DNA of 64,000 nt from Paenibacillus sp. JQZ6Y-1 (GCF_040719145.1 NZ_JBFDUZ010000004.1:186001-250000), one strand, 5' to 3'; positions 1-9,261 are shown, counted from the stretch's first letter. Translations and numbers: made by a program. Notes: generated from the sequence alone by a model not told the origin.

Positions 1-372
1 ATCGCTGGTGGACCGATTATGGAAATGTACTTTAAAGATATTCAAGCAGCCGTACCAAACGCCAAATTCGTCTCACCAGAAGATGGCGGGTATGCAGTCA
101 TCAACACCGTGAACATCGTCAAAGGCAGTGCCAACAAAGAACTGGCAGAAGAATTCATCGACTGGCAGCTGGGCAAGGATGTACAGGAAGCCTCCGCCAA
201 AGCAAAGGTCGATTCCCCAGTCAATACGCAAGTGGTACTGACCGACGAGGAAGCACAGGGACTGACATATGGTGCTGACGTGATCGAAAGCCTACGCAAG
301 CTCGATATGAAATTCGTCAACGACAATATGCCAACATGGACCGACCGTTGGAACCGTGAAATCGGCGGCTGA
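1..372 (+). CDS. ABC transporter substrate-binding protein, C-terminal part (5' end outside window)
   Basis: The reading frame is open from the first base of the window and ends at TGA 370-372, so only the last ~123 residues are present. The visible part has the look of the C-terminal lobe of a PotD/spermidine-type (family 1/ABC Fe3+-polyamine) extracellular binding protein: a GGYAVINTVNIVKGSAN segment followed by a helix (KELAEEFIDWQL) and a terminal amphipathic stretch ending WTDRWNREIGG. It would bind the solute outside the membrane for the permeases at 1645-3268 and the ATPase at 3353-4423. The neighbouring nucleoside hydrolase and adenine deaminase make a purine base or nucleoside a more likely ligand than a polyamine, but that is inference. 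Signal peptide cannot be judged. Confidence 0.85.
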   Translation: MAGGPIMEMYFKDIQAAVPNAKFVSPEDGGYAVINTVNIVKGSANKELAEEFIDWQLGKDVQEASAKAKVDSPVNTQVVLTDEEAQGLTYGADVIESLRKLDMKFVNDNMPTWTDRWNREIGG

Positions 373-416
373 TAGATCGCGCTGATCCTACTATGGAAAG
401 GATGAACCTGCAACCC

Positions 417-1373
417 ATGAATACGCAAAGCAGCAAACGTACCGTCATCATGGATGTGGATACTGGAATTGACGACGCACTTGGTATCATGCTTGCCGTC
501 GGTAGTGGCGACTGCGACATCCTCGGCATTACGACTGTGAATGGCAATGTCTCACTGGAACAGGCAACGAACAATACGTTGAAAATCACGCAGCTGATCC
601 AGCATAACGAGATTCCCATCTATCGCGGTGCCAACGCACCGCTGGTGCGCAAGCCAACATTTGAACATGCCGTGCATGGCAATGATGGAATCGGCGGCGC
701 ACTGCGAGACATGGATGTGCAGCGAGGAACCGAGGCACAGCCTGCGCATGAGTTTATTATTGAGCAGGTGATGAAACATCCCGGCGAAATCACTCTGATC
801 ATGACCGCACCGCTGACCAACTTAGCACGCGCTCTGCTGTGTCAGCCCGACCTGCCACAATATGTGCGCGAGGTGGTCATCATGGGCGGCGCAGTCAACG
901 AATACGGCAACATCACACCAACTGCCGAATACAACATCTACGTCGATCCCGAAGCCGCCAAACAAGTTTTCGCCGCCGGATTCCAGAATATTGTACTTGT
1001 TCCGCTCGACGTCACTCGGCGTGTACTGCTCGACCGCAACCATCTGGCTGCTCTCGCACGCACCGCCAAACCGGATATCGCTGCCTACGTCCGCCAAAGC
1101 ACATCCGACTATATGCAGCGCTACGAACAACGCAACGGCGTACAAGCCTGCGCCATGCACGACCCACTAGCCGTAGCCGCCGCCCTAAAACCCGACCTGC
1201 TAGGCACAACCGCCTACCACGTCGACGTCGAAACCAATAGCGACCTCTGCGACGGTCAAACCGTCTGCGATTTCCAAAACCGCTTGGGCAAACAACCCAA
1301 CATTCAAGTCGCCCTAACCGTAGACCATATCGAATTCTTCCACTACTTCCTAAGCGCTCTAAGCAGGTTGTAG
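417..1373 (+). CDS. Inosine-uridine-type nucleoside hydrolase (IUNH family)
   Basis: Cleaves the N-glycosidic bond of ribonucleosides to give free base and ribose. The N-terminal MDVDTGIDDALG motif is the family's calcium-binding aspartate cluster, and a HGNDGIGG segment around residue 85 and a late DPLAVAAAL segment complete the family signature. Length (318 aa) is normal. Three in-frame ATGs exist (393, 402, 417); I chose 417 because the only Shine-Dalgarno-like run (GGAAAGGA, 395-402) lies upstream of it, though the spacing is long, and 393 lacks one. It sits 44 bases after the binding protein and before the permeases, so it probably supplies bases for the adenine deaminase at 4420. No signal peptide, so cytoplasmic. 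Substrate preference cannot be read from sequence. Confidence 0.9.
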   Translation: MNTQSSKRTVIMDVDTGIDDALGIMLAVGSGDCDILGITTVNGNVSLEQATNNTLKITQLIQHNEIPIYRGANAPLVRKPTFEHAVHGNDGIGGALRDMDVQRGTEAQPAHEFIIEQVMKHPGEITLIMTAPLTNLARALLCQPDLPQYVREVVIMGGAVNEYGNITPTAEYNIYVDPEAAKQVFAAGFQNIVLVPLDVTRRVLLDRNHLAALARTAKPDIAAYVRQSTSDYMQRYEQRNGVQACAMHDPLAVAAALKPDLLGTTAYHVDVETNSDLCDGQTVCDFQNRLGKQPNIQVALTVDHIEFFHYFLSALSRL

Positions 1374-1449
1374 TATCTAGACACAACTAACAAATCAAAC
1401 TGTAAGACCCAAAGCGCAGTGATTTTAATCTCTACCTTGCCCCACCACC

Positions 1450-1610
1450 CAAAGTGGGATTCAGCACAGAGCGGAGGGAAGGGAATAGGGGATAAGGACG
1501 ACCTTGGAACGCGGGAATCTACAGTTTTCATAAACCATTCGTAGATTCCCGCGTTCCACCGGAGGACGTTCCCCTATCCCTTCCCGCAGCGGACGCCCTG
1601 CAATCCCACC
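1450..1610. repeat. Large imperfect palindrome inside the purine cluster
   Basis: A perfect 17-bp inverted repeat (GGAACGCGGGAATCTAC at 1506-1522 and its complement at 1541-1557, 18-nt loop) is nested in outer arms: GTGGGATT (1454-1461) pairs with AATCCCAC (1602-1609), and the G-rich run 1476-1491 pairs with the C-rich run 1571-1585 with one bulged base. The whole ~155-bp element can fold into one long hairpin. It has no terminal T-run on the plus strand, so it does not look like an ordinary terminator. It could be a palindromic intergenic repeat (MITE/REP-like), a processing or stabilising RNA element that sets expression between binding protein/hydrolase and the permeases, or both. Confidence 0.75.
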
Positions 1611-1644
1611 AACCACCAACTAAATTAAAACTCAAGGAGCGCCC

Positions 1645-2469
1645 ATGACCAAATCAAGGCACATCTACTGGCTGCTCCTGCCCGGTCTGCTATTCTTGAC
1701 CGTCTTCATGCTGGTGCCGATCATTCTGACGATCGGGTCCACCTTTGTACAGGAAGGCAGACCGACGCTGGACGGCTATCTGCATTTTTTCAAAGACGCG
1801 TACTTCAACAAAATTCTGCTGACCACACTCAAAGTCAGCCTGCTTACCACGTTAATCTGCATCGTGCTTGGCTATCCAGTCGCCTTTTACATATCCCGGC
1901 TGGGCAAACGTCCGAAGGCAATTTTGCTGGCACTGTCGATTTTCCCATTGCTGACCAGCCCGGTTGTGCGCTCGTTCAGCTGGATGATCATACTCGGTCG
2001 TAACGGACTGGTGAACCAGTTTCTGACCGGCATCGGTATCGTCGATAAGCCACTAGAGATTCTGTACACGCCGTCAGCGATGATTATCGGTATGGTACAT
2101 CTGTTCCTGCCGCTCATCATCATCACGCTAGTCGGTGTGATGGAGAATGTTGACTATGAACTGATCCGCGCCGCGGAAAGCTTGGGTGCATCCCGCTTGA
2201 CCGCATTGCGCAAAATTCTGTTCCCGCTCACCATTCCGGGGCTGATCATCGGCAGTGTGCTTGTATTCGTCGGCAGTCTGACTGCGTATACAACGCCTGC
2301 GCTGCTCGGCGGCAAGGAGCGGGTCATTTCGACCTTTCTGTATCAAAATGCGATGACCTTAAACGACTGGTATCTGGCGTCCGTCATCGCTACTATCATG
2401 ATTGTTATTACACTGATCATTGTTGCCCTGATGAACAAGGCAGCCGTGAAATTGAATCCGAAGGGGTGA
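1645..2469 (+). CDS. ABC transporter permease, PotB/CysTW-like
   Basis: Inner-membrane channel half of the importer. Six hydrophobic segments are visible, starting with IYWLLLPGLLFLTVFMLVPI near the N-terminus, and the EAA-type cytoplasmic loop that contacts the ATPase is seen as ELIRAAESLGASRLTALRKI (about residues 172-191). Length 274 aa fits the PotB family. Start ATG 1645 follows AAGGAG (1634-1639) by 5 bases. The second permease starts 7 bases after its stop, so the pair is cotranscribed. Annotation pipelines usually call such proteins spermidine/putrescine permeases; context here points to a purine-type ligand. Confidence 0.93.
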   Translation: MTKSRHIYWLLLPGLLFLTVFMLVPIILTIGSTFVQEGRPTLDGYLHFFKDAYFNKILLTTLKVSLLTTLICIVLGYPVAFYISRLGKRPKAILLALSIFPLLTSPVVRSFSWMIILGRNGLVNQFLTGIGIVDKPLEILYTPSAMIIGMVHLFLPLIIITLVGVMENVDYELIRAAESLGASRLTALRKILFPLTIPGLIIGSVLVFVGSLTAYTTPALLGGKERVISTFLYQNAMTLNDWYLASVIATIMIVITLIIVALMNKAAVKLNPKG

Positions 2470-2476
2470 GCCTAGT

Positions 2477-3268
2477 ATGAAAGAACGACATTACGGACTG
2501 GCGATTTTCAGCACGCTTGTGTTTGTGTTTCTGCTAGGACCGCTCGTTATTATCTCGGTAACCTCATTTGGTCCGGGTACGGTACTCAAGTTTCCGCCAG
2601 ACGGCTTCTCGCTGAAATGGTATCAAAATATCTGGCACGTCAGCATGTTCCCAAAAACATTCGTCACCTCGATCATTATCTCGCTGCTCGGCAATCTGCT
2701 GGCACTCGTGCTTGGTATTCCAGCGGCATATGCACTCAGCCGCTATCGGTTCAAGGGACGCGATCTACTGAATGCGATCTTCCTCTCGCCAGTGCTGATT
2801 CCCGGTATCGTGCTTGGCTTTACCATGCTCAAATATGTGCTGGTGATGTATCATCTGCCGATTTATACCGGTCTGCTAGTCGGGCATACGGTCATCATGA
2901 TGCCGTTTATTATTCGGGTGGTCGGTTCCAGTCTGTCGAGCTTTGACTTTGCCATTGAAGAGGCGGCGATCAGCCTCGGCGCAGGTCGGATCGAAACCTT
3001 TTTCAAGGTGGTACTGCCGAATATTCGCTCCGGCATTATGGCGGCGGTCTTGATCGCTTTCTTGGAATCGTTCAACAATGTGGACATTTCGGTCTTTATG
3101 ACAGGTCCGGGAATCAGTACATTGCCGATCCAGATGCTGACCTATGTACAAAATTACTTTGACCCGACGATTGCAGCCATCTCGGTTGTATTGATGCTGC
3201 TGACTGTACTGCTCATGTTCGGAATTGAACGACTGATGGGCGGGCTGTCCTACTTTACCAAACGCTGA
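2477..3268 (+). CDS. ABC transporter permease, PotC-like
   Basis: Second transmembrane subunit of the importer, 263 aa with about six membrane segments beginning at residue ~8 (LAIFSTLVFVFLLGPLVII). The EAA loop EEAAISLGAGRIETFFKVVL lies at about residues 155-174 and is the docking site for the ATPase. It follows the first permease by 7 bases and precedes the ATPase gene by 84 bases; I see no terminator between them. Pairs of unlike permeases with a PotD-like binding protein are typical of the polyamine/iron/opine group of importers. The ligand is unproven; gene context suggests a nucleobase, nucleoside or related compound. Confidence 0.93.
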   Translation: MKERHYGLAIFSTLVFVFLLGPLVIISVTSFGPGTVLKFPPDGFSLKWYQNIWHVSMFPKTFVTSIIISLLGNLLALVLGIPAAYALSRYRFKGRDLLNAIFLSPVLIPGIVLGFTMLKYVLVMYHLPIYTGLLVGHTVIMMPFIIRVVGSSLSSFDFAIEEAAISLGAGRIETFFKVVLPNIRSGIMAAVLIAFLESFNNVDISVFMTGPGISTLPIQMLTYVQNYFDPTIAAISVVLMLLTVLLMFGIERLMGGLSYFTKR

Positions 3269-3352
3269 CGTATCGGTTGGGAACGATATGAAGATATAGA
3301 AGCAAACCGGCTTGCAACGCTGCCGGATTACATCGAATGGAGGCATACGGCT

Positions 3353-4423
3353 ATGGCATTACTCAGCTTGGAACAGGTATCGGTGGCGTATGACAACCAC
3401 CTGATCCTTGAACATTTTGATCTGGAACTGGCAGAGGGCAAGCTGCTGTCCCTGCTCGGTCCGAGCGGCTGCGGCAAAACGACAACCCTGCGTCTCATCG
3501 CTGGATTTCTGGAAGCGAAGGATGGCAAGTTTTTGTTCAACGGACGCGATTATACTAGGTTGCCGGTGAGTAAACGGAATTTTGGCTTTGTTTTTCAAAA
3601 CTATGCGCTGTTCCCACATCTGTCGGTGTACGATAACGTTGCCTTTGGTCTGCGACTGCGCAAGCTGAAGGAAGCAGACGTGAAAGCCAAAGCGCTACGC
3701 ATGCTGGAAATCGTCAATCTGAACGGATTTGAGAAACGGTTTCCACAGGAGCTGTCTGGTGGGCAACGTCAACGGGTAGCGATTGCGCGGGCGTTGGTAA
3801 TTGAGCCGGATCTGCTGCTGTTCGACGAGCCGCTTAGCAATCTGGATGCGAATCTGCGTGTCACGATGCGGGTGGAGATTCGCCGCTTGCAGCAGGAGCT
3901 GGGCATGACCGCGGTGTACGTATCACATGATCAGGAAGAATGCTTCTCCATTTCCGACAGTGTAGCAATTATGAATGCAGGTCGGATTGAGCAGCTAGGC
4001 GCTCCGTCGGACATTTACCAGTATCCGAAAACGGAATACGTGGCTCGGTTTATCGGGTTTAATAATTTTCTCGTATTCAGCGGTACACGTCAGGGTTTAC
4101 AAGGATTGGAGTGGACAGCGGGCGAATATGGCTTTGCCGCTACCCTACAGCCCGGACAATCGACAGCAGATCAGTACAAAGGTGCGATTCGTCCTGACGA
4201 TCTGCAACTGACTACAGCAGAACAGGCATCGCTGACAGCAACGAATAATACGCTACCGGGTGTAATCAAAGTCAGTACCTATCTGGGGCGCAGCTACCAG
4301 TACGAGGTGGAGACACCGCTCGGTATGTTCACTGTGAATCAGGAGATGGATGCGCCGCTGGCACCGGGGATGCAGGTTGGGGTTCATTTTCCGGCAGACA
4401 AGATCGTGATGGTGAATCTATGA
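3353..4423 (+). CDS. ABC transporter ATP-binding protein, PotA-like
   Basis: Energises the importer at 1-3268. Walker A is GPSGCGKTT (about residues 37-45), the Q-loop follows at FVFQNYALFPHLS, the signature is LSGGQRQRVAIARAL, Walker B and D-loop are LLLFDEPLSNLDANLR, and the H-loop histidine is in YVSHDQEE. Residues after ~235 form a TOBE-type C-terminal regulatory domain, as usual for PotA/UgpC proteins; 356 aa is normal. Start ATG 3353 is preceded by AATGGAGG (3338-3345). Its last four bases ATGA overlap the start of the adenine deaminase gene, so the two are translationally coupled, which is the strongest evidence that the transporter serves purine salvage. Confidence 0.95.
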   Translation: MALLSLEQVSVAYDNHLILEHFDLELAEGKLLSLLGPSGCGKTTTLRLIAGFLEAKDGKFLFNGRDYTRLPVSKRNFGFVFQNYALFPHLSVYDNVAFGLRLRKLKEADVKAKALRMLEIVNLNGFEKRFPQELSGGQRQRVAIARALVIEPDLLLFDEPLSNLDANLRVTMRVEIRRLQQELGMTAVYVSHDQEECFSISDSVAIMNAGRIEQLGAPSDIYQYPKTEYVARFIGFNNFLVFSGTRQGLQGLEWTAGEYGFAATLQPGQSTADQYKGAIRPDDLQLTTAEQASLTATNNTLPGVIKVSTYLGRSYQYEVETPLGMFTVNQEMDAPLAPGMQVGVHFPADKIVMVNL

Positions 4424-6162
4424 GCCGATACGAAGTGGATCTGCTGATCAAGGATGTGCAGGTGTTCAATAGCTATTACAAGCAATTTCGCCACGGTATG
4501 GTTGCGGTCAAGAATGGTCAATTCGCTTATATTGGCGATGGCGATTCGGATCGCTTTTCCGCTGCGATCACGGTGCAGGGACAGGGACGACACCTGATCC
4601 CCGGCCTGATCGATATTCATCTGCATATTGAGAGTTCGATGGTGACACCGGCGACCTTTTCCCATGGGATTATCCGCCGCGGAGTGACGACGATTGTGCC
4701 GGAACCGCATGAAATGGCGAACGTATTCGGCATCAAGGGTGTGCAGGAAATGATGGCGGCTAGTCAGAATACCGTCTGCGATATGTTCTACGGTATTCCA
4801 AGCTCAGTCCCGGCGACACCGCTGGAAACGACTGGTGGCTCTATTGAAATTGCGGATATTGACGAGTTGATGACATCGGGCAATATCGCCTGTCTGGGCG
4901 AGATTATGAACTATGTCGATGTGATCCGTGATCCAGACTGCAAAACAAATCATATTTTACGTCATGTCAAAGCCAACTATCCACAGCTGGTTATTGAAGG
5001 GCATACGCCGAAGCTACTCGATCTAGATCTGCATCGCATTATGTTGGCAGGTGTCGATTCGGATCATACACACCAGAGTATGGAAGGCATGACGGCGCGT
5101 ATTGCGGCTGGTATGTTTATCGAATTGCAGGAGAAATCAATGACGCGCGAAGTGATGGATTATGTGATCCGTCATGAGGTTTCCGAGCATTTTTGCTTTG
5201 TTACCGATGATGTGATGACCGACCGACTCGCTTGGGAAGGGCATTTGGATCATATTGTGCGCAAAGCGATTGATATGGGCATGAGCCCTGAAGATGCGAT
5301 CTATGCGGCAACCTACACCCCAGCACGACGGATGAAGATGACCGACCGCGGAACGGTATCGCCGGGCAAAGTGGCTGATTTTATTCTGCTGTCGGATGTG
5401 AATACATTTGCGATTGATGAGGTATACAAAAAGGGGCGGCTCGTGTACCGCGAAGGCGACAGCTATGTACAAACGGTGGAAGATAAGCAGTTCCCAGCAC
5501 ATTTCTATCGCAGTGTACAGCTACAGTCGCTGACAGCAGCGGATTTTGACGTACATGTACCGATTCAGGATGGACTGTACCGTTGCCGTGTAATGATGGT
5601 GAAGGACGGCTCGACATTTACTGAGGAGCGATTGGTGGATATTCCGGTGCGCAATCAGCGATTGTGCTGGCAGGAGAGTGGGTACGGATTGATTGCAACG
5701 TTTGAGCGGTACGGCAAAAACGGAAATCGCGCCTACGGACTAATCGGCGGAGATACGATCCAGCGCGGCGCCATTGCAACCACGTATTCGCATGATAATC
5801 ACAATCTGCTTGTCGTCGGACATCAGGTGGATGATATGCTGGCGGCTGCCAATCATGTCATTGGCGTGCAGGGTGGATTCTGCGTTGCGGCAGAGGGCGT
5901 GGTGCAGGCAGCATTGGATCTGCCAGTGGGCGGTATTCTGACCGAAGCGCCACTGGAAGAAACGGCTGTTCAAGTGGAGCAGCTAGTATCAGCGATGCGA
6001 GGGCTTGGCTACAAGCATTACAATCCGATTATGTCTGTTAGTACGCACTCGTTGCCGGTTAGCCCAGCGTTGAAGATTACCGATCACGGATTGATTGATG
6101 TAAACGAAGGTAAAGTTGTACCGCTGATCGTGGAGCGTGTTGGTGATCTGGTGAGTGTGTAA
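4420..6162 (+). CDS. ade: Adenine deaminase (amidohydrolase superfamily)
   Basis: Converts adenine to hypoxanthine and ammonia in the cytoplasm. Metal-site motif is DIHLHIESSM (about residues 64-73), followed by VPEPHEMANVFG, EGHTPK, GVDSDHTHQ and CFVTDDVMTDRLAWEGHLD, then TPARRMKMTDRGTVSPGKVADFILL; the C-terminal ~230 residues form the adenine-deaminase-specific domain with the late GGILTEAPLEE segment. Length 580 aa fits. Several positions differ from the best known enzymes (for example DHT instead of DHE), so another purine or a related amine is possible as substrate. Start ATG overlaps the ATPase stop by four bases. It is the last gene before the strong terminator at 6227-6266. Confidence 0.87.
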   Translation: MSRYEVDLLIKDVQVFNSYYKQFRHGMVAVKNGQFAYIGDGDSDRFSAAITVQGQGRHLIPGLIDIHLHIESSMVTPATFSHGIIRRGVTTIVPEPHEMANVFGIKGVQEMMAASQNTVCDMFYGIPSSVPATPLETTGGSIEIADIDELMTSGNIACLGEIMNYVDVIRDPDCKTNHILRHVKANYPQLVIEGHTPKLLDLDLHRIMLAGVDSDHTHQSMEGMTARIAAGMFIELQEKSMTREVMDYVIRHEVSEHFCFVTDDVMTDRLAWEGHLDHIVRKAIDMGMSPEDAIYAATYTPARRMKMTDRGTVSPGKVADFILLSDVNTFAIDEVYKKGRLVYREGDSYVQTVEDKQFPAHFYRSVQLQSLTAADFDVHVPIQDGLYRCRVMMVKDGSTFTEERLVDIPVRNQRLCWQESGYGLIATFERYGKNGNRAYGLIGGDTIQRGAIATTYSHDNHNLLVVGHQVDDMLAAANHVIGVQGGFCVAAEGVVQAALDLPVGGILTEAPLEETAVQVEQLVSAMRGLGYKHYNPIMSVSTHSLPVSPALKITDHGLIDVNEGKVVPLIVERVGDLVSV

Positions 6163-6226
6163 GTGTGTGTAAATAAATACATCAATGGCAGAGCATGAAC
6201 AGAGTTCTGTTCTTCCATCATTCAAA

Positions 6227-6266
6227 AAAGCAGCCGTTCATCCATAGAAGGATGAACGGCTGCTTT
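6227..6266. terminator. Bidirectional intrinsic terminator
   Basis: Perfect 17-bp stem, AAAGCAGCCGTTCATCC (6227-6243) and its complement (6250-6266), loop ATAGAA, with A-tract upstream and T-rich flank downstream. It separates the convergent adenine deaminase and CBS-domain genes and can stop transcription from both sides. Confidence 0.93.
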
Positions 6267-6319
6267 GATTTCATCAAACGTGCTTCATCACGAAACGTAC
6301 TTCAGCGTGAAGCAACATC

Positions 6320-7663
6320 TTATTCGTCTTCTTTTTCTGCCAATTCCGAATCGGACAGATGACGGGTAATCTCCAGCTTGCGGTAACGGCGTACACCGCG
6401 GCGCAGGACGCGAACGGTCAGATTCTCGAACTCGTACACCGCACCAACCGGCAGATCTGGACGCTGGTTGTACAGCCAGCCGCCAATCGTATCCAGCTCT
6501 TCATCATCCAGCTCGATATTCAAAATATCATTGACCCGGTTGATAAATACTTTGCCGTCTACGATCAAGCGGTTTTCATCCATGCGCTGGATTTCATCTT
6601 CTTCATCCGTATCGAATTCGTCACGGATTTCGCCAACGATCTCTTCCAAAATGTCCTCAATCGTAATCAGACCGGAGGTTCCGCCGTACTCATCCACCAG
6701 AATGGCGATATGCGTGCCTTCACGCTGCATCCGTTTCAGCAGGTCCTTAACCGGAATCGTCTCCGATACAGACATTACCGGATGGATCAGGGAAGCGACA
6801 TGCAGGTCTTGCTTTTCCTCAGCGGCAAGGAAAAATTGCTTCGTGTTCACCATACCCACGATATTGTCCTTGCTGCCCTCGGCAACTGGGAAACGCGTGT
6901 ACTGCTCGCGGCGAATAATCGTGCGGTTCTCTTCCGGCGATTTGTCCGTGAACAGACAAACCATATCCGTACGTGGAACCATCAGTTCCTTAGCGATCAT
7001 CTCGTCAAAAGCAAAGATTCGGCTGACATAACCAAATTCGCTCTGATTGATCTTACCACTCTCGTAACTTTCGTTAAGAATGATATGCAGCTCTTCTTCA
7101 CTGTGCGCTTCTTCCGATTCGCTCGCAGGACGTAAACCAATCACCTTGAGCAGCAGGTTGGCAGAACCGTTCAGCAACCAGATAAACGGATACATCGCAC
7201 GGTTGAACCAGATAATCGGGCGCGCTGTATACAGCGTAACCATTTCCGCTTTGCGTAGTGCAATCGTCTTCGGTGTCAATTCACCAACCACGACGTGGAA
7301 ATACGTAACCAGAATCAGAGCAATCGCATACGATAAAATGTGCGACAACGCGGTCGGCACACTCAAGCTATGGAATACAGGCTCCAAAATCGCTTCTACC
7401 GTCGGTTCACCCAGCATACCGAGACCGAGTGCGGTAATCGTAATCCCCAGCTGACACGTCGACAGGTACGCATCCAGATTGGAAATTACCTGCTTGGCAT
7501 AGCGGGCACTTTTGTTACCCTCGGCGATCAGCTGATCAATTCGGCTGCTCCGCACCTTTACAATCGCAAATTCTACCACCACAAAAAAGGCGGTCATAAT
7601 GATCAAAATAATAAATAATGTAAAATTCAGTCCTATATTAATACCACTGTCAGTCAACAACAT
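6320..7663 (-). CDS. CNNM/DUF21-CBS-CorC_HlyC membrane protein (hemolysin C family)
   Basis: Membrane protein with an N-terminal DUF21/CNNM domain (four hydrophobic segments in about residues 10-200), two CBS domains (about 220-340, containing AKELMVPRTDMVCL and VLVDEYGGTSGLITIEDILEEIVGEI) and a C-terminal CorC_HlyC domain. Relatives act in Mg2+ (and possibly Co2+) efflux, the CBS pair sensing nucleotide-Mg; the older hemolysin label is misleading. I place the start at ATG 7663 (MLLTDSG) rather than at the upstream in-frame codon because GGGAGA precedes it and the extra 28 residues have no family match. Length 447 aa is normal. It is transcribed alone, toward the terminator at 6227-6266. Confidence 0.93.
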   Translation of the reverse strand: MLLTDSGINIGLNFTLFIILIIMTAFFVVVEFAIVKVRSSRIDQLIAEGNKSARYAKQVISNLDAYLSTCQLGITITALGLGMLGEPTVEAILEPVFHSLSVPTALSHILSYAIALILVTYFHVVVGELTPKTIALRKAEMVTLYTARPIIWFNRAMYPFIWLLNGSANLLLKVIGLRPASESEEAHSEEELHIILNESYESGKINQSEFGYVSRIFAFDEMIAKELMVPRTDMVCLFTDKSPEENRTIIRREQYTRFPVAEGSKDNIVGMVNTKQFFLAAEEKQDLHVASLIHPVMSVSETIPVKDLLKRMQREGTHIAILVDEYGGTSGLITIEDILEEIVGEIRDEFDTDEEDEIQRMDENRLIVDGKVFINRVNDILNIELDDEELDTIGGWLYNQRPDLPVGAVYEFENLTVRVLRRGVRRYRKLEITRHLSDSELAEKEDE

Positions 7664-7794
7664 TCTCTCCCTTCGCGCGAGCCGAGTACTGTCGTATTGC
7701 CGTGTATACAGCAATATGACAGTGCAAGCGGCATCGTCACCGATCAATTATATGGATATATACAAATACGATGCGTAATGTTCGTACAATCAGG

Positions 7795-8163
7795 CTACAC
7801 GATCATCACAGCCTGATCCATATAATTAGACCGGTACTTGAGCGACGCCAGCAGTAGGCGCTTCAGCAGGAGAGGTATGCAGGATAGCAGATGAGTGCGG
7901 CCAATGATCGGCAGCAACGTCCATCCGGCAAACAGCACACTTAGCGAAATGCCGCCCGTTAGATCGGGGACATCATTGCCGTCATTGCTGTTCGGTGCAT
8001 GGCGCGGTGCGCTCCATGACATATTGCCCGGATTGATTCCGTTGGTAACCGCAAAGTCATAATCTGTTTCGTCCGCCGACTGAAAAGGCAAGCAGAACAA
8101 AAGCAGGATCAGACTGAAGACAAGGGCACTCATCTGCCGCCTTCGTGAAGGTAAATGATCCAA
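7795..8163 (-). CDS. Hypothetical small membrane/exported protein, TTG start
   Basis: I do not recognise this 122-aa protein. It begins with a positively charged stretch (RRR) followed by a hydrophobic segment SALVFSLILLLFCLPF, which may be a signal peptide or anchor, then a polar middle (residues ~32-70, rich in N, D, P) and a second hydrophobic segment GGISLSVLFAGWTLLPIIG. The proposed TTG start at 8163 has GGGAG seven bases upstream; an ATG exists ten codons later. It lies alone between the CBS-domain gene and uppP on the same strand. No function can be given. Confidence 0.55.
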   Translation of the reverse strand: MDHLPSRRRQMSALVFSLILLLFCLPFQSADETDYDFAVTNGINPGNMSWSAPRHAPNSNDGNDVPDLTGGISLSVLFAGWTLLPIIGRTHLLSCIPLLLKRLLLASLKYRSNYMDQAVMIV

Positions 8164-8206
8164 TGTGCATCTCCCATTTGTTATAACGGTTTTTCCGCCC
8201 GGATAT

Positions 8207-8271
8207 GACTGCCGGCGGTATGCCGCACAGGTATCATTACGAGAACCCGTGCCAGCCTACCGCCGGCAGTC
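8207..8271. repeat. 14-bp GC-rich inverted repeat
   Basis: GACTGCCGGCGGTA (8207-8220) and its exact complement (8258-8271) flank a 37-nt loop that itself contains weaker pairing. It sits between uppP (stop at 8425) and the small gene at 7795-8163. There is no T-run directly after either arm, so a simple terminator is unlikely. It may be an RNA hairpin or a protein-binding dyad. Confidence 0.6.
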
Positions 8272-8424
8272 CTGTACAGTATATCTTCGTCCCGTGTTAT
8301 GGCATATGCCACGACACACAGATGATATCTGTCACATTATACGTATTTTACCGCACTCGGTTTCAAAATCCAATGAAACTTTTCACCGAGACGGTATTGT
8401 TATTCCGCTAACGACGAGGGAACC

Positions 8425-9261
8425 TTAACCCATCAAGATAATAAAGAAGACAATAGCCAGTACGAAACGATAAACAGCGAATACCGTCAGCGACAGACGC
8501 TTCAGCAGGCTTAGGAAGGTTTTGATCGCAATCATTGCCACGATAAAGGCAGCGATAAAACCAGCGGCAAAGAAGCCGAAATCATCCATGCTCAGGTATT
8601 GCGCGCTTTTCACCAGATCCAGTCCAGTTGCGCCGAACATCACGGGTACGGACACGAGGAAGGTAAACTCTGCCGCAGCTGTATGTGATACGCCGAGTAG
8701 AATACCACCGGAGATGGTCGAGCCGGAACGAGAGAAGCCCGGCCACAGGGCGAGACATTGGAACAGACCGATGCCGAATGCTTGCTTGTACGTAATATCG
8801 TCAACCGTCATCTCGCCCGCGCTGCGCCCTTTGCGCCACTCGGCATAGATCATCAGCAAACCGCCGACCACGAGACTGTAGACGACCGTTTGTGGACCGA
8901 ACAGATATTTTTTGATCACATCATGCAGCAATAGCCCGACTACCACAGCCGGCAGCATAGCCAGTGCAATATGTAAAATATTCAGGCGGCGTGGACCGGT
9001 AACGCCGTTTCCTTGCTTCACGCGTCCACGGAACACATCGGGAATCGTCATCAGAATATCGATAAACTTGCGCCAGTAGAGGACAACGACAGCGAGCACC
9101 GCACCGAGCTGTACAACAATTTCAAATGTTTTGACCTGCTCGGAGTTTTCGTTAAGCCCTAGCAGATAAGCAGTCAGGATCATATGCCCTGTACTGGATA
9201 CCGGCAGGAACTCGGTAAGCCCCTCAATAATCCCCATAATAATGGCTGAAATAATATCCAC
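8425..9261 (-). CDS. uppP: Undecaprenyl-diphosphatase
   Basis: Integral membrane phosphatase (BacA/UppP family) that recycles undecaprenyl pyrophosphate to the lipid carrier used for peptidoglycan and teichoic acids; overproduction gives bacitracin tolerance. Family motifs are [17 protein letters not shown] near the N-terminus (catalytic Glu) and [13 protein letters not shown] around residue 170 (phosphate-binding Arg/Ser). About eight hydrophobic segments, 278 aa. The start is GTG 9261, seven bases after a perfect AAAGGAGG; an upstream extension of 41 codons exists but has no ribosome binding site and no family similarity. A good sigma-A promoter lies at 9383-9412. Confidence 0.97.
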   Translation of the reverse strand: MDIISAIIMGIIEGLTEFLPVSSTGHMILTAYLLGLNENSEQVKTFEIVVQLGAVLAVVVLYWRKFIDILMTIPDVFRGRVKQGNGVTGPRRLNILHIALAMLPAVVVGLLLHDVIKKYLFGPQTVVYSLVVGGLLMIYAEWRKGRSAGEMTVDDITYKQAFGIGLFQCLALWPGFSRSGSTISGGILLGVSHTAAAEFTFLVSVPVMFGATGLDLVKSAQYLSMDDFGFFAAGFIAAFIVAMIAIKTFLSLLKRLSLTVFAVYRFVLAIVFFIILMG

